Shown: positions 45,857-56,500 of the stretch, one piece after another
Numbering within the stretch: position 1 is the first letter of the stretch
How the letters are laid out: every line of letters starts with the position of its first letter
NCBI GenBank assembly: GCA_041392475.1
Contig: JAWKLZ010000002.1
Location: forward strand, 620,001-684,000
From: Chitinophagales bacterium
GTDB taxonomy: Bacteria > Bacteroidota > Bacteroidia > Chitinophagales > UBA2359
DNA: 64,000 nucleotides
Reading direction: 5' to 3'
Notes under the pieces: model-generated
What the model was told of the DNA's origin: nothing
Databases searched by the model: none
The model's input: only the letters and a program-made list of their open reading frames with translations
Position numbers and translations under genes: made by a program

Positions 45857-46798
45857 TCACACCCTAAGCACAGGCTGCAAGACCTCCTTAATTTCTTCAA
45901 AAGCCCTCAAACAAGACTTATGTAGTCTCGGCATATTGAAAAAGGCATGAATCAAACCTTCATAGTCCGAGTGTTTCACTTCAACCCCTGCTTGCTTCAA
46001 ACGATGGGCATACGCAATTCCTTCATCCTTCAATGGGTCAAATTCGGCGGTAATGATAAAAGTTGGAGGCATATTCGTCAAATCACGGCACAATAAAGGC
46101 GACATGAGTGGATTGTAAATATCTTCATCTTTGCTTTTGTAGTGATTCAAAAACCACTTCATCAGAGGTTTAGTGAGTAGATAACCTTCCGAAAATTCAT
46201 TGATGGAAGGGTGATTCATTCGGGCATCGGTCGTAGGGTAAATCAGCACTTGATAACAGATAGCAGGCCCTTCATCCCTCGCTATTTGTGCCACAACCGT
46301 TGCCAAATTACCGCCTGCGCTGTCGCCCATTACCACCAACCGTTTGGCATCTGCATGAATAGACGCTGCATTTTCACTCGCCCAAACCGTTGCATCATAA
46401 CAATCTTGGTGGGGAATGGGAAATTTGTATTCGGGAGCCAGACGGTAATCCACGCTGACCACCACTGCTTGATTGTCACGAGCCAATCTTCGACAAGCAC
46501 CATCATGACTGTCTATGTCTCGAAGCACAAAACCGCCACCATGATAAAACACAATGAGGGGTAAATTATCCGCATCTATCGGTTGGTAAATACGAATGGG
46601 AATATCAAACCCATCTCTTGCTTTGACCGTTTGATTTTTTACTGCAAATAAATCAATTGGAGGATACTCAATGATTTTTTTAGCAGATTCAAAGGCTTCT
46701 CTGCTGACTTTTCGAGCAGTTGCAGCAGGCATTTCATAGACAGGTGTTTTTTCGGTAAAACGAAGCCACCAAAGAAGAAGTCGGATTTTTAGGGGCAT
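45857..46798 (-). CDS. Alpha/beta hydrolase, hormone-sensitive lipase (type IV esterase) family
   Basis: 313 residues. The HSL oxyanion motif HGGG is at 86-89 and the nucleophile elbow GDSAGG has Ser160. The acid is the Asp in AEFDPLKDEG and the base is the His in GLIHAFFN. Enzymes of this family hydrolyse short- to medium-chain esters. No signal peptide, so it is cytoplasmic. It is preceded by an A/T-rich gap shared with the divergent methyltransferase gene at 46925. Its stop is only 11 nt from the edge of the dispersed repeat. Confidence 0.9.
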   Translation of the reverse strand: MPLKIRLLLWWLRFTEKTPVYEMPAATARKVSREAFESAKKIIEYPPIDLFAVKNQTVKARDGFDIPIRIYQPIDADNLPLIVFYHGGGFVLRDIDSHDGACRRLARDNQAVVVSVDYRLAPEYKFPIPHQDCYDATVWASENAASIHADAKRLVVMGDSAGGNLATVVAQIARDEGPAICYQVLIYPTTDARMNHPSINEFSEGYLLTKPLMKWFLNHYKSKDEDIYNPLMSPLLCRDLTNMPPTFIITAEFDPLKDEGIAYAHRLKQAGVEVKHSDYEGLIHAFFNMPRLHKSCLRAFEEIKEVLQPVLRV

Positions 46799-46924
46799 AA
46801 CTGTTGTTTAAGGAAAATGAAGTGAAATTTAATCATTCCTTTTGAAAGGAATAAATTGTAAGGACATAAATTTACATTTTATCAAAGTCCGAAAAACCGT
46901 AACTTGCACCCAAAATAAATTACG

Positions 46925-47617
46925 ATGGATTTAGCAACTATTAATCAAATACTTACCATTCCTACCGAAGACAAGGCTACGCCAATCAAAGAAAACGAAG
47001 CGGCGTTTATTTACCATTTTCTGAAAGAACACTACCTCACCAAAACCTTGGAGGCAGGGTTTGCTTATGCTCGGTCGGCTTCTCACATTATTGCAGCCAC
47101 ACAATCGCAGCATATTGCCATTGACCCTTTTCAAGATCATTACCAGAATTTAGGTTTGAAGAACATCGAAAAACTGGGATTCAGCGAACACCTTGATTTT
47201 AGGCGTGATTTTTCGCACAATGTATTGCCACAATTGGTTCAAGAAGATCGAAAGTTTGAATTCATTTTCATTGATGGTGACCACAAGTTTGACGGCATTT
47301 TGGTGGACTTTTACTATGCTGATTTACTTTTGGAAGAACATGGCTATGTTTTGCTACACGATACATGGATGCGTAGTACGCAATTGGTGATGTCGTTTAT
47401 TGAGTCGAACCGCCCCGATTACATCAGTGTTCCTACAGGTTTACGAAATCTGGCACTCTATCAAAAAGTAGGAGAAGACAAACGCAATGGGATGTTTTTC
47501 AAAGAGTTTTACACCTTCAAATCAGTAGTGGCACACAATGCGATTATGTGGATGTCAACGGGAAAGGAGAATTTTTTGAAGAAAATGGCACACAAGGTCA
47601 AGGAGAAGGTGAAGTAG
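46925..47617 (+). CDS. Class I SAM-dependent methyltransferase (Methyltransf_24-like)
   Basis: 230 residues. The Rossmann motifs are EAGFAYARSASHI (motif I, unusually lacking the second glycine), HIAIDPF, and the Methyltransf_24 hallmark FIFIDGDHKFDGILVD. This subfamily acts on O- or N-groups of sugars and secondary metabolites with a metal-binding DGDH. The substrate is unknown. A -7-like TAACTTG at 46900-46906 sits 18 nt before the ATG. It converges with the O-antigen ligase gene, whose stop is 9 nt away. Confidence 0.82.
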   Translation: MDLATINQILTIPTEDKATPIKENEAAFIYHFLKEHYLTKTLEAGFAYARSASHIIAATQSQHIAIDPFQDHYQNLGLKNIEKLGFSEHLDFRRDFSHNVLPQLVQEDRKFEFIFIDGDHKFDGILVDFYYADLLLEEHGYVLLHDTWMRSTQLVMSFIESNRPDYISVPTGLRNLALYQKVGEDKRNGMFFKEFYTFKSVVAHNAIMWMSTGKENFLKKMAHKVKEKVK

Positions 47618-47625
47618 GTTGGATT

Positions 47626-48867
47626 TTAAGTTTTCTTTGAAACCATATTAATCCCAATAAACACAAACAGTGTATAAAACGCACTCCCTATTTGCACTTC
47701 AATCGTATGTTCGACCAAAAAAGAGGACAAAATGATGAGGTGCAATGATACGAACTGACTATCTCGATAGGACTTTTGGTAAAAAATAGGATAGAGAAAC
47801 AAGACCATAAAAACGAACAGTCCAATTGTCCCGACACCCAACCAAACAAACAGGTATTGATTGTGGGGAATAATGCCCAAGTTGGCAATTGCAGGGTAGT
47901 GTTTTTGAAGGTAAATAGTGGTGACATCTTGCACATCACCAATTCCCACGCCCATCACCCAATGTTTTTTACCTTCCACAATTGCCGCTTCAATGGTCGC
48001 AATACGTTTAGAATCCGAAAGTGTGGCCAATTCTTCATGTTCTTCAAATCGGTCCAAACTCCATTCGGTATAGCCAATTTTGTTTTGAAGCGTAGGAATA
48101 AAATAAAAGGCAGCAGCGATAAAAGCAAGCCCTAAGACTGCAATGCCAAGACCCACCCAGTATTTTTTGCTGCGAAAAATATAGTGAAAAAACTGATAAC
48201 CCAATACCAAATAAAGGGCAAGCAAACCACTTCTCACCGCAAGAATATGAATGAAAACCAATAAAAATAAAGTGCAAATAATAATCGCAATTTTTTCTTG
48301 TGGAAAACGCACAAAAAAAGACTTTTCTAAAAAATACAAACCCAAAGCAAAGGCATATACCACCATCAGGCTAAAGCGAATGTGGTGAACAGGAGTTGGC
48401 AGCACTTGACCTGCTCGGTAAATTTCATTGAGGTTTTGAAAATCATTGAGGTAAATTCCCAAAATTCCCAGACAGATGGCTGCAATTAGCCAAAAGAAGG
48501 TATAAAGAAGGTATTGATAATCTTTGAGTTTTGCATTTTGAAGAGCTGCAAAACCAAAAGGAAGGGCAAGAAAAGGAAGTTTCATTCGCAGTCGATCCAA
48601 CCAATAGCTGAGGTTTTCGGACCACAAACCCGAGAGGAAGTACAAGAAAAAAATCCCCAACAAGGCCAAAAGAGCCTTGTTTTGCAGCAAATGAAGGATA
48701 TTTTTTTTGGGGTGAAGGCTCAATACCGCACGTACCCCCAAAGTAATCATGCCGATGCTCATCAATGCCCGATAAGAAACTAAGCCCAACATAATCAGCA
48801 AACAGGCAAAAATGCCTACATAACGATGATCGAGTAGCCCAATAAGTTTTGTAAAAAACTGCTGCAT
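47626..48867 (-). CDS. O-antigen ligase family protein (Wzy_C)
   Basis: 413 residues with about 11-12 hydrophobic segments and a large periplasmic loop in the second half, the Wzy_C/WaaL-type architecture. The loop contains the typical GVGIGD and an H-N-Q-Y-L motif (PHNQYLFVWLGVG). Members either ligate polysaccharide to lipid A-core or polymerise repeats. With no glycan cluster around, which activity applies is undecided. Transcribed alone, toward the methyltransferase gene. Confidence 0.85.
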   Translation of the reverse strand: MQQFFTKLIGLLDHRYVGIFACLLIMLGLVSYRALMSIGMITLGVRAVLSLHPKKNILHLLQNKALLALLGIFFLYFLSGLWSENLSYWLDRLRMKLPFLALPFGFAALQNAKLKDYQYLLYTFFWLIAAICLGILGIYLNDFQNLNEIYRAGQVLPTPVHHIRFSLMVVYAFALGLYFLEKSFFVRFPQEKIAIIICTLFLLVFIHILAVRSGLLALYLVLGYQFFHYIFRSKKYWVGLGIAVLGLAFIAAAFYFIPTLQNKIGYTEWSLDRFEEHEELATLSDSKRIATIEAAIVEGKKHWVMGVGIGDVQDVTTIYLQKHYPAIANLGIIPHNQYLFVWLGVGTIGLFVFMVLFLYPIFYQKSYRDSQFVSLHLIILSSFLVEHTIEVQIGSAFYTLFVFIGINMVSKKT

Positions 48868-48950
48868 ATCGCTTTAAGAGAAATTCGAAAACAAGGTGCA
48901 AATTCAATGAAGCACTGATTTACAAAAGATGTTTTTTGAGCTTGGATTTT

Positions 48951-50222
48951 CTAATGGAGCATTGCATACATTCCGAGATAGGTCAAAGCACCTGCTACAT
49001 ACCCCATAAGCGCAAGCAGACCCATTTTCCTCAAATACCAGAAAAATTCTATTTTTTCGATACCCATAATAGCTACACCCGCAGCCGAACCAATAATCAA
49101 CATACTTCCGCCCGTTCCAGCACAATAGGCTAAAAATTCCCAGAGTTTGGCATCCATTGGAAACTGCTCTAAACTATACATTTTCATAGTTGCCGCTACC
49201 AAAGGTACGTTGTCCACCACCGAAGATAAGACACCTATGACCATTACAATCAAGTCCATATCGCCAATCGTATTGTCCAGAAACTGCGCTACATGCTTCA
49301 ATACTCCTATCGAACTTAGACAAGCTACACCTGACAAAATACCAAAGAAGAAAAGCACACTTGCCGTATCAATTTTTGAAAGTGCTTTTAACACCGAATA
49401 CTGGGACTTTTCTTCGTGGGTTTTCTGTTTGTGAAGAATTTCTGTAAGAGTCCACATAACCCCAACTCCAAAGAACATCCCCATAAAAGGAGGTAAATGG
49501 GTAACGGTTTTGAAGACAGGTACAAATATCAAGCAGCCAATTCCTGCAAACAAAACCAATAAACGTTCGGTAGAAGTTGTTTTGTATTTGACTTGCATTT
49601 CAAGCTGGTGAAAATCCCCTTTCATTTGTGTGCTTAAATAAAGCAAAGGAATAATCATACAAACTAAACTTGGAATAATCAGCCAAACCATAATATTTAC
49701 AACACTGATTTGCCCGCCAATCCACAACATAGTAGTGGTCACATCACCAATAGGTGACCAGGCTCCTCCTGCATTGGCAGCAATGACGACCATCCCTGCA
49801 AAAACAAGACGTACTTGCTTGTATTGTATTAATTTACGAATTAAAGAAGCCATTACAATAGCAGTAGTCAGATTGTCCAACGCTGCGGACATAAAGAAAG
49901 TCAGAAAACACACAATCCATAGGAGTTTGCGTTTATTTCTGGTTTTTATACGGCTCGTAATAGCATGAAAACCATCGTGAATATCAATCAATTCCACAAT
50001 GGTCATTGCCCCCATTAAGAAAAATAAGATATTGACAATTTCGGGAATGTGGTGTTCTAACTCATGGTTTACTTCGTGGTAATCATCGCTAAACAAGGCA
50101 AAAATAGCCCAAGTGACAACACCCAACAACAAGGCAGGAGCAGCCTTATCTATTTTGAGTGGGTGTTCTAATGTGATAAGTAGGTAACCAATGAGAAAGA
50201 CTATTATAATGAGTACTTCCAT
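48951..50222 (-). CDS. nhaD: Sodium:proton antiporter NhaD
   Basis: 423 residues from the ATG at 50222, which opens directly on the first membrane helix; an in-frame start at 50300 would add 26 residues of no clear match. About 11-12 transmembrane segments. Conserved signatures are LFFLMGAMTIVELIDIHDGF, SAALDNLTTAIVM and GGAWSPIGDVTTTMLW, typical of NhaD. It exports sodium in exchange for protons and fits the sodium-dependent transporters in this region. Confidence 0.9.
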   Translation of the reverse strand: MEVLIIIVFLIGYLLITLEHPLKIDKAAPALLLGVVTWAIFALFSDDYHEVNHELEHHIPEIVNILFFLMGAMTIVELIDIHDGFHAITSRIKTRNKRKLLWIVCFLTFFMSAALDNLTTAIVMASLIRKLIQYKQVRLVFAGMVVIAANAGGAWSPIGDVTTTMLWIGGQISVVNIMVWLIIPSLVCMIIPLLYLSTQMKGDFHQLEMQVKYKTTSTERLLVLFAGIGCLIFVPVFKTVTHLPPFMGMFFGVGVMWTLTEILHKQKTHEEKSQYSVLKALSKIDTASVLFFFGILSGVACLSSIGVLKHVAQFLDNTIGDMDLIVMVIGVLSSVVDNVPLVAATMKMYSLEQFPMDAKLWEFLAYCAGTGGSMLIIGSAAGVAIMGIEKIEFFWYLRKMGLLALMGYVAGALTYLGMYAMLH

Positions 50223-50555
50223 AAAACAAAAAAATTGGCTCGGGATTGAAAAAATAGAATGACAAGCAAATTTAAAAAAATAAAAATGGTTCTCTGACAA
50301 ATTGAAGGATATTCAAGAATACTTTTGAATCATTTTTTTTCAAAATATTGATTACAAATAAGTTATTCAGAATTTTCTATTGAAGATAAACTTAAAAATA
50401 GTTAAATATCAATCGTAGTCAACAACTACGACCCATTTTTAATACTTTTCTATTCCAAAAAATAACAAAAATGTCATTTAATCGTAAAAAAATAAAATAG
50501 CTTGTTTTTCTAACAATTTTTCGGCAAGTAAATTTTTACATAGAAACACACACAC
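50223..50555. other. Intergenic region between divergent nhaD and receiver-HPt genes
   Basis: A 333-nt A/T-rich stretch. I see no strong hairpin, no -7/-33 pair with good spacing and no coding frame. Confidence 0.6.
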
Positions 50556-51440
50556 ATGATTATTTATAGAAGCCCACTATTGAATCACCCTAAAGCCATA
50601 GCACTAGAAGATATAAGCCCATTTCCGTTCAATATGGAAATACCGCTGCTTCCACTTTATGTCAATAAGCAAACGAACATAAATTTACTACAGGCAAAAA
50701 TTCTATTAGCAGGAAATGTTATCAATCCACAACTTGCAACTCTACTTTTTCAGTCTTGGAATGGACAAATTGATACTGCAAATGATGGAATTGAAACTAT
50801 CGAAAAAGTATATTTTAACCAATATGACCTCATATTAATTGACCTCCAAATGCCTATTATGGATGGATGGGAACTTGCCAAGTTTATCCGTACTCGACTT
50901 CATCTTCAGACCCCACTGATTGCACTTTCATCTACAATTCAATCAATTGATGAAGAAGCATTGACCATTGCAGGATTTGATAATTATCTTCACAAACCTA
51001 TTTACCCACAATCGCTGTGTAATTTAATGTGTGTATTAGAAATGAATAAAAATAACCTCAATAAAAGCGATATTCCAAAAGTAACTACCTCAATCGACAT
51101 TGCATTTATTAAGAAACTATCCAACAATGATTCAGAATTTGTTCAAGAAATCATTCGCCTATTTGAAGAACAGACCACAGAAATGATAGTCCAATTGCCT
51201 TTATTGCAGTCGAACCGAGAAGCCTTTGCACTGAATGCGTTGGTTCACAAGTATAAATCTTCTGCCAATAGTATCGGCAACAAAAAATTATACAAGCTTT
51301 GTGATCAAGTGGAAAAAGAAACACGACGAGAGGAACCTCAATGGATGCAAATAGCAGAACATTGCGATTCTATTATGCCTGAATGCAAGAAAATTTTGGA
51401 GGAAATTCCCAAAATTCTGGTGATATTGAAAGCTGCATAA
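50556..51440 (+). CDS. Receiver-HPt protein with degenerate receiver domain
   Basis: 294 residues. The receiver (about 45-160) keeps the phospho-acceptor Asp96 (LILIDLQMPIMDG) and Lys147 (LHKP), but the acidic pair that binds magnesium is replaced: the usual VEDN reads LAGN at 51-54. A C-terminal HPt domain (about 180-290) has His231 in VHKYKSSANSIG. Such proteins are the tail of hybrid phosphorelays. The loss of the acidic pair suggests weak or no phosphorylation of the receiver, leaving HPt as the active part. No kinase is next to it. Confidence 0.82.
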   Translation: MIIYRSPLLNHPKAIALEDISPFPFNMEIPLLPLYVNKQTNINLLQAKILLAGNVINPQLATLLFQSWNGQIDTANDGIETIEKVYFNQYDLILIDLQMPIMDGWELAKFIRTRLHLQTPLIALSSTIQSIDEEALTIAGFDNYLHKPIYPQSLCNLMCVLEMNKNNLNKSDIPKVTTSIDIAFIKKLSNNDSEFVQEIIRLFEEQTTEMIVQLPLLQSNREAFALNALVHKYKSSANSIGNKKLYKLCDQVEKETRREEPQWMQIAEHCDSIMPECKKILEEIPKILVILKAA

Positions 51441-51556
51441 GGAACGTGTATTTTCATTTTAAATACCTATATATCAGAGAATAAAAAACAATTAATAAAA
51501 GCTATTGTAGTAAAATTCTCTCTCCTAACTTGCCACTCATTGCAGCGAATTTCTTG

Positions 51557-51587
51557 TTGAGTAAACAAATAAAAAAACGCATCTTTG
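51557..51587 (+). promoter_or_regulatory. Candidate promoter for the PLP decarboxylase
   Basis: TTG (51557-51559), 20 nt, then CATCTTTG (51580-51587), one mismatch from TAnnTTTG. Predicted 5' UTR about 40 nt. Confidence 0.4.
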
Positions 51588-51631
51588 CTCTACAAAAAAT
51601 GCAATAAACCTCAACAAACAAACTGCAAAAC

Positions 51632-53113
51632 ATGTCAATCAATAACTCTACAAACTTAGATCGACAAAGTCTCGACATTTCTCTTTCTGAATTTTCCCAA
51701 CAATTATCAAAGGCTTGTGAAGTAGTGATAGATCGCTTCAAAAATTTGGACGATGCCAAAGCGTATGCTGGTTTTTCACCCGCTACTGTTGAAGAATGGT
51801 TTGACGAAAACCTGCCCACAGAAGGCATGAACTTTGAAGAACTATTGACATGGGTGAAAGAGAAAGTAGTGGATACGGCAACCTTAAACATTGGCCCTTA
51901 TATGTATGCCTATGTAATGGCGGGAGGCACACAAATATCTATCATCGCAGAACTTTTGGCAGCTACCATCAACCAAAATGTAGGGAAATGGCATTTGGCA
52001 CCAAGCATCACCGAATTAGAAAAAAGAGTGGTGAAATGGGGTGCTGAATTTATTGGCTACCCTTCAACAGCAGGTGGCGTTTTGGTGAGCGGTGGATCAG
52101 CTGCAAATTTGACTTCCTTGACCGTTGCCCGAAACCTGTTTTTGGAGCAAGCGGATGTACGCAGAAAAGGATTGGCAGGATTGCCCGCTTTGAGGGTCTA
52201 TGCTTCCACAGAAGTGCATGGATGTGTTGACAAATCAATAGAATTTTTGGGGATTGGCAGTGATAACCTTCAAAAAATAAAGACAAACCCTGATTTCACC
52301 ATCAATCTGGAGGCATTGATTGCCAACATAGAAACTGACTTATCGGAAGGTCATTGTCCATTTTGTATTGTAGGGAATGCGGGAACGGTAAACACAGGTG
52401 CAATAGACGATTTGGAAAAATTGGCAGAGATAGCCCAAAAATATAAGATGTGGTACCATGTCGATGGAGCTTACGGAGGATTAGCGGCAGCTGTTGAAAA
52501 TCGAAAACCACTTTTCAAAGGCATGGAAAAAGCAGATTCTTTGGCCTTGGATTTTCACAAATGGCTCTATCAACCCTTTGAAGCAGGTTGTGCGATGATT
52601 AAAAATTGGGATAGCCTTCACAGAAGTTTCCACAGAGAAGCCGCCTATCTTTCAAGCGACAAACAAAATGATGGCCGCTTGGACTTCAATGACTACGGTT
52701 TTCAGTTGTCCAGAAATGCCAAATCGCTAAAAATCTACATGACCTTCAAAGCTTATGGTGCTGAAAAACTGCGGAATGCCATTGCAGAAGACATCGAAAA
52801 TACCCGCTATTTGGCGAGTTTGGTGGAAGCAGCACCTGATTTTAGGGTCTGTTCGGATGTGGTTTTGGGTATCGTATGTTTTCAGTTTTTAGGCAAAAGC
52901 GATGGCAGTGACGAAGACCATGTGAACCAACTCAACCGAAATATCATTCCTGCTTTGGAGCGAGATGGGCGGGTATTCATTGCAGGAACAACCCTCAACA
53001 ATCGGGCTGTCATTCGAGCTTGTTTGATCAATCACCGACAACAACACAAACATTTAGCGCACTTACTGGAGGTTATTCGAGAGGTGGGCATAGAGGTTGA
53101 AAAACAATTGTAG
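51632..53113 (+). CDS. Pyridoxal-dependent (group II) amino acid decarboxylase
   Basis: 493 residues. Fold-type I PLP enzyme with HVDGAYGG (Asp278, cofactor pyridine N) and the Schiff-base lysine Lys310 in DFHKWLYQPFEAG. The glycine-rich SGGSAANLTSL segment binds the phosphate. It resembles aromatic-L-amino-acid/tyrosine and glutamate-type decarboxylases; the substrate cannot be settled from these motifs. Cytosolic. The small DUF1330-like gene starts 22 nt downstream and should be cotranscribed. Confidence 0.88.
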   Translation: MSINNSTNLDRQSLDISLSEFSQQLSKACEVVIDRFKNLDDAKAYAGFSPATVEEWFDENLPTEGMNFEELLTWVKEKVVDTATLNIGPYMYAYVMAGGTQISIIAELLAATINQNVGKWHLAPSITELEKRVVKWGAEFIGYPSTAGGVLVSGGSAANLTSLTVARNLFLEQADVRRKGLAGLPALRVYASTEVHGCVDKSIEFLGIGSDNLQKIKTNPDFTINLEALIANIETDLSEGHCPFCIVGNAGTVNTGAIDDLEKLAEIAQKYKMWYHVDGAYGGLAAAVENRKPLFKGMEKADSLALDFHKWLYQPFEAGCAMIKNWDSLHRSFHREAAYLSSDKQNDGRLDFNDYGFQLSRNAKSLKIYMTFKAYGAEKLRNAIAEDIENTRYLASLVEAAPDFRVCSDVVLGIVCFQFLGKSDGSDEDHVNQLNRNIIPALERDGRVFIAGTTLNNRAVIRACLINHRQQHKHLAHLLEVIREVGIEVEKQL

Positions 53114-53135
53114 CTAATCTAAACGCAATTTACCA

Positions 53136-53438
53136 ATGATTTACATTACCCAACTAATCTATATAAAAGAAGGAGAGGAAGAAATATTCCATGAGTTTGA
53201 AAATGTTGCCTTGCCTCTATTGAAGAAATACAGTGGTGAATTATTGTTGCGTATTCGACCTTCCGATGATGCGCTTATTGAAGGAACGTTGCAAAAGCCT
53301 TACGAAATTCATTTCATCACTTTTTCAAGAGAAGCTGATTTGCAAGATTTTATGACAGATGAAGATCGCAAGCAGTATCTACATTTGAAAAAAAAGGCTA
53401 TTCAATCGGTTATTTTGGTGAAAGGGGAGAGAATGTAG
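53136..53438 (+). CDS. DUF1330-like small ferredoxin-fold protein
   Basis: 100 residues with the beta-alpha-beta-beta-alpha-beta pattern of a dimeric alpha/beta-barrel (DUF1330-like): ITQLIYIKEG, a central ELLLRIRPS strand, EIHFITF and a final ILVKGERM strand. The function of the family is unsettled. It lies immediately behind the decarboxylase gene, so a joint role is plausible but unproven. A bidirectional hairpin follows. Confidence 0.7.
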   Translation: MIYITQLIYIKEGEEEIFHEFENVALPLLKKYSGELLLRIRPSDDALIEGTLQKPYEIHFITFSREADLQDFMTDEDRKQYLHLKKKAIQSVILVKGERM

Positions 53439-53470
53439 CAAGGACAATTCAAATTACAATCTCCAATAAA

Positions 53471-53505
53471 AAACGCCCTCATTTTCCAAAAAAACGAGGG
53501 CGTTT
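53471..53505. terminator. Bidirectional terminator between DUF1330-like gene and M16 protease
   Basis: AAACGCCCTC (53471-53480) pairs with GAGGGCGTTT (53496-53505); a TTTT/AAAA pair extends the stem inward. It sits between two convergent genes and is flanked by A-rich and T-rich DNA. Confidence 0.8.
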
Positions 53506-53546
53506 CAAATAAAATCTTACGTTTTATATGTCTTGAGTCTTCAAAA

Positions 53547-56500
53547 TCAGTACCCAAAGATATCCTCCAAAGTCACCTCTTTAAACTCTCCCAATGACTT
53601 CAAATAATCCATATCCAAGTTGTCCTTTTTACCCATCACGATAAAAGTGAAAGGCTTATTGGCTATGTGACCTTTAAAAAACTCATCCATGTCATTGAGT
53701 GAAATAGATTGAGCATTGGTGTAAATATCCTTGCGAATATCATAATCCAAGTCAAGGCGTTTTGCTGCCAAATAATCAAAAAACTTACCTGTTTTGGTAA
53801 TACGATCCGTTTCCAACTGCTTCAAAACCGAAGTTTTTGCAGCCTCAAACTGTTTTTCCGATTTCGGCATTTCGTTTAGCAAACCACGCATTGCTCCAAT
53901 CGCATCTTTCATTTTGTCTGCCTGTACACCCATAAATGCCTGTACATAATGTCCTCTATCCAAACGCCCTGGAGTCGTATAGCCCGCCCAAGCAGAATAA
54001 GCCAAAGCCCTTGCCTCTCTGATTTCTTGGAACACAATGGAAGATAAACCGCCGCCAAAATACTCCCCGAACACTTCTGCATAAGGAGCTAATTTTTTGT
54101 CGAAACTCTCGTTTTCCAAAGAAAGCATCAAAATTTGTGCTTGCACCATATCGTAATCCACAAACAAAACCTTGTCTTTATCGGTCTTCAATTCTGTAAA
54201 TTCGGCAGGTTCAGGATAGCCCATCAATTCACCCACCACTTTGTGGTATTGCTGCAAAACTTGTTTTGCCTTATCCATTTTGTTTTGTCCATAATAAAAG
54301 ACATAGTGCTGATAACCAGTGATTGAATGAATAATATCCACTAATTCCTGTGCCTTTACTGCTTTCAACTCAGACTCCGAAAGAATGTATTTGATTGGAG
54401 AATTAGCTCCAAATCGGGCATAATTGTATAGACCAGTCCAGAAAATTTGGTTCTTATTCAATTTATCATCTGCTCTCTGCTTCAAAATACCTGCTACCAT
54501 ATTCTGCAATGCTTCTTCGTCAGGCTTTGCATTTGCCAAAATATGCTCAAACAATTTAACCCCTTCCTCCAACGATTCTTCCAAACCAGACAAGGTAACG
54601 TAGGTACGATCGTAAGAAGTATTGACCGCAAAGCTCAAACCGAGTTTGTAAAACTCTTCTTGCAATTGTTCAGCAGTGTATTTATCCGTTCCCAAGTAAG
54701 GCAAATATTCCACTGCCATACCGAACTTTTTGTTGTTATAATTCCCCATATCCAGGATATACGAAAGGCTAAAAGTCGGATTCAGTTCATTGTGAATGTA
54801 GTAAAACGGAACACCCGCCGCCAATTCAGACTGCTCGATTTCTTTTTGGTAGTCCAAGAAAACAGGCTCTAAACGTCCTGACTCTTTCTTTTCAAATTCT
54901 TTGTAGAAATCAGATTGATTTTCACGGTTCAGTTCTACTTGTGTAATCTTAGGCTTCGGTACTTTCGTTCCATCTTCCCCTTTACCGTTTCGTTTATAGA
55001 CTACTACATAGTTGTTTCCATAATGTTCGTTGGCAAATTTGATAACATCCTCTCGGGTAATATTGCCGATGTCATCCAAAAAATGAACCGACCTTTCCCA
55101 AGGTTGGTCTTCAATAAAAGCACTAATCATCGCACTTGTTCGAGGCCAATTGCTCTCCAGTCCCTTCAATTCGTTCAATTTGAAGTCTTTGATTACCGCA
55201 TCAATCAACCAACTTGGAAACTCTCCTTTCTTGATCAGTTCAATCTGCTCTAAAAGCATGTTTTTCACTTCCTCCAATGACTGTCCTTCACGAGCCTTTC
55301 CACGAATTTGGTGAATCGAATAGTCGGTCATAGCATATTGAAATGCACCACCTTCCAGAATCTTTTGTTTTTGAATCAAGTTCAAGTCCATCAAACCCGC
55401 TTGCCCATTTTGCAGAATATTGTTCATCAAATTGAGCATCAAAGCATCATAAGAACCCGCACCATCAAAACGATAGGCAATCGCCACCTGTTCTGCTTCA
55501 CTTCCAAATACTTCTACTTCAATGGGTTCTGTGATTGGTTTTTCTTTTTCAAAAGTCCATTCAGGAACATCTTTTGGTTGCCAATCTCCAAAATATTGGT
55601 CAATCAATCGAATCGTTTTGGACATTTCAAAATCCCCAGACATACAAATCGCCACGTTGTTTGGCACATAATAGGTATCAAAAAACTCGTGAATTTTTAC
55701 CATTGAAGGGTTCTTCAAGTGTTCGCCCAAACCAATCGTAGAAATATTGTAGTGGTGATTCGGAAACAAGTTTTCAAAAATTGCCGAATAAATTTTGCGA
55801 CCATCATTGTCCTGAGCACGATTGTATTCTTCATAGACTGCCTCTAATTCGGTGTGAAACAAGCGCAATACCAGTTCTTGGAAACGCTCCGATTCTACCA
55901 TCAGCCATTTCTCCAATTCACTCGAAGGAATGTTGTTGATATATACCGTCTGATCTGTTGAAGTGTAAGCATTTGTATATTTTGCTCCCAAACTCGAAAT
56001 CATTTTGTCATACTCGTTCGGAACTGCCAGTTTAGAAGCCTCGTAAGAAACTCGGTCAATTTCTTCGTAAATCTCTGTTCGTTTTGCAGGGTCGGTTTCA
56101 TTGCGGTGTTGTTCGTACAAATCCGAAATTTGTGACAACAGTTTCTTTTCTTCCTCCCAGTTTGAAGTAGCTATTTTGCTCGTCCCCTTAAACACCATGT
56201 GTTCAAGATAATGCGCCAAACCCGTAGCATCTCGTGGGTCATTTTTTGAACCCGCACGCACAGGAATAGCCGTTTGGATACGTGGATCTTCTTTATTGAC
56301 CGATAAGTATGCCTTCATTCCATTTTTGAGGGTATAAATTCGGGTATTCATCGGATCGCCCTCCACATACTCATAGGTATAAGTACCATCCATTGCAGTT
56401 TTGGTCAGAGACTTATCTGCCGCATTGGTTGCCATTTCTGCGGTTTCTTTCGCTTTAGCAACAGCTTCTTTATTAGAGGTTTGCATACTTGCTCCACCTC

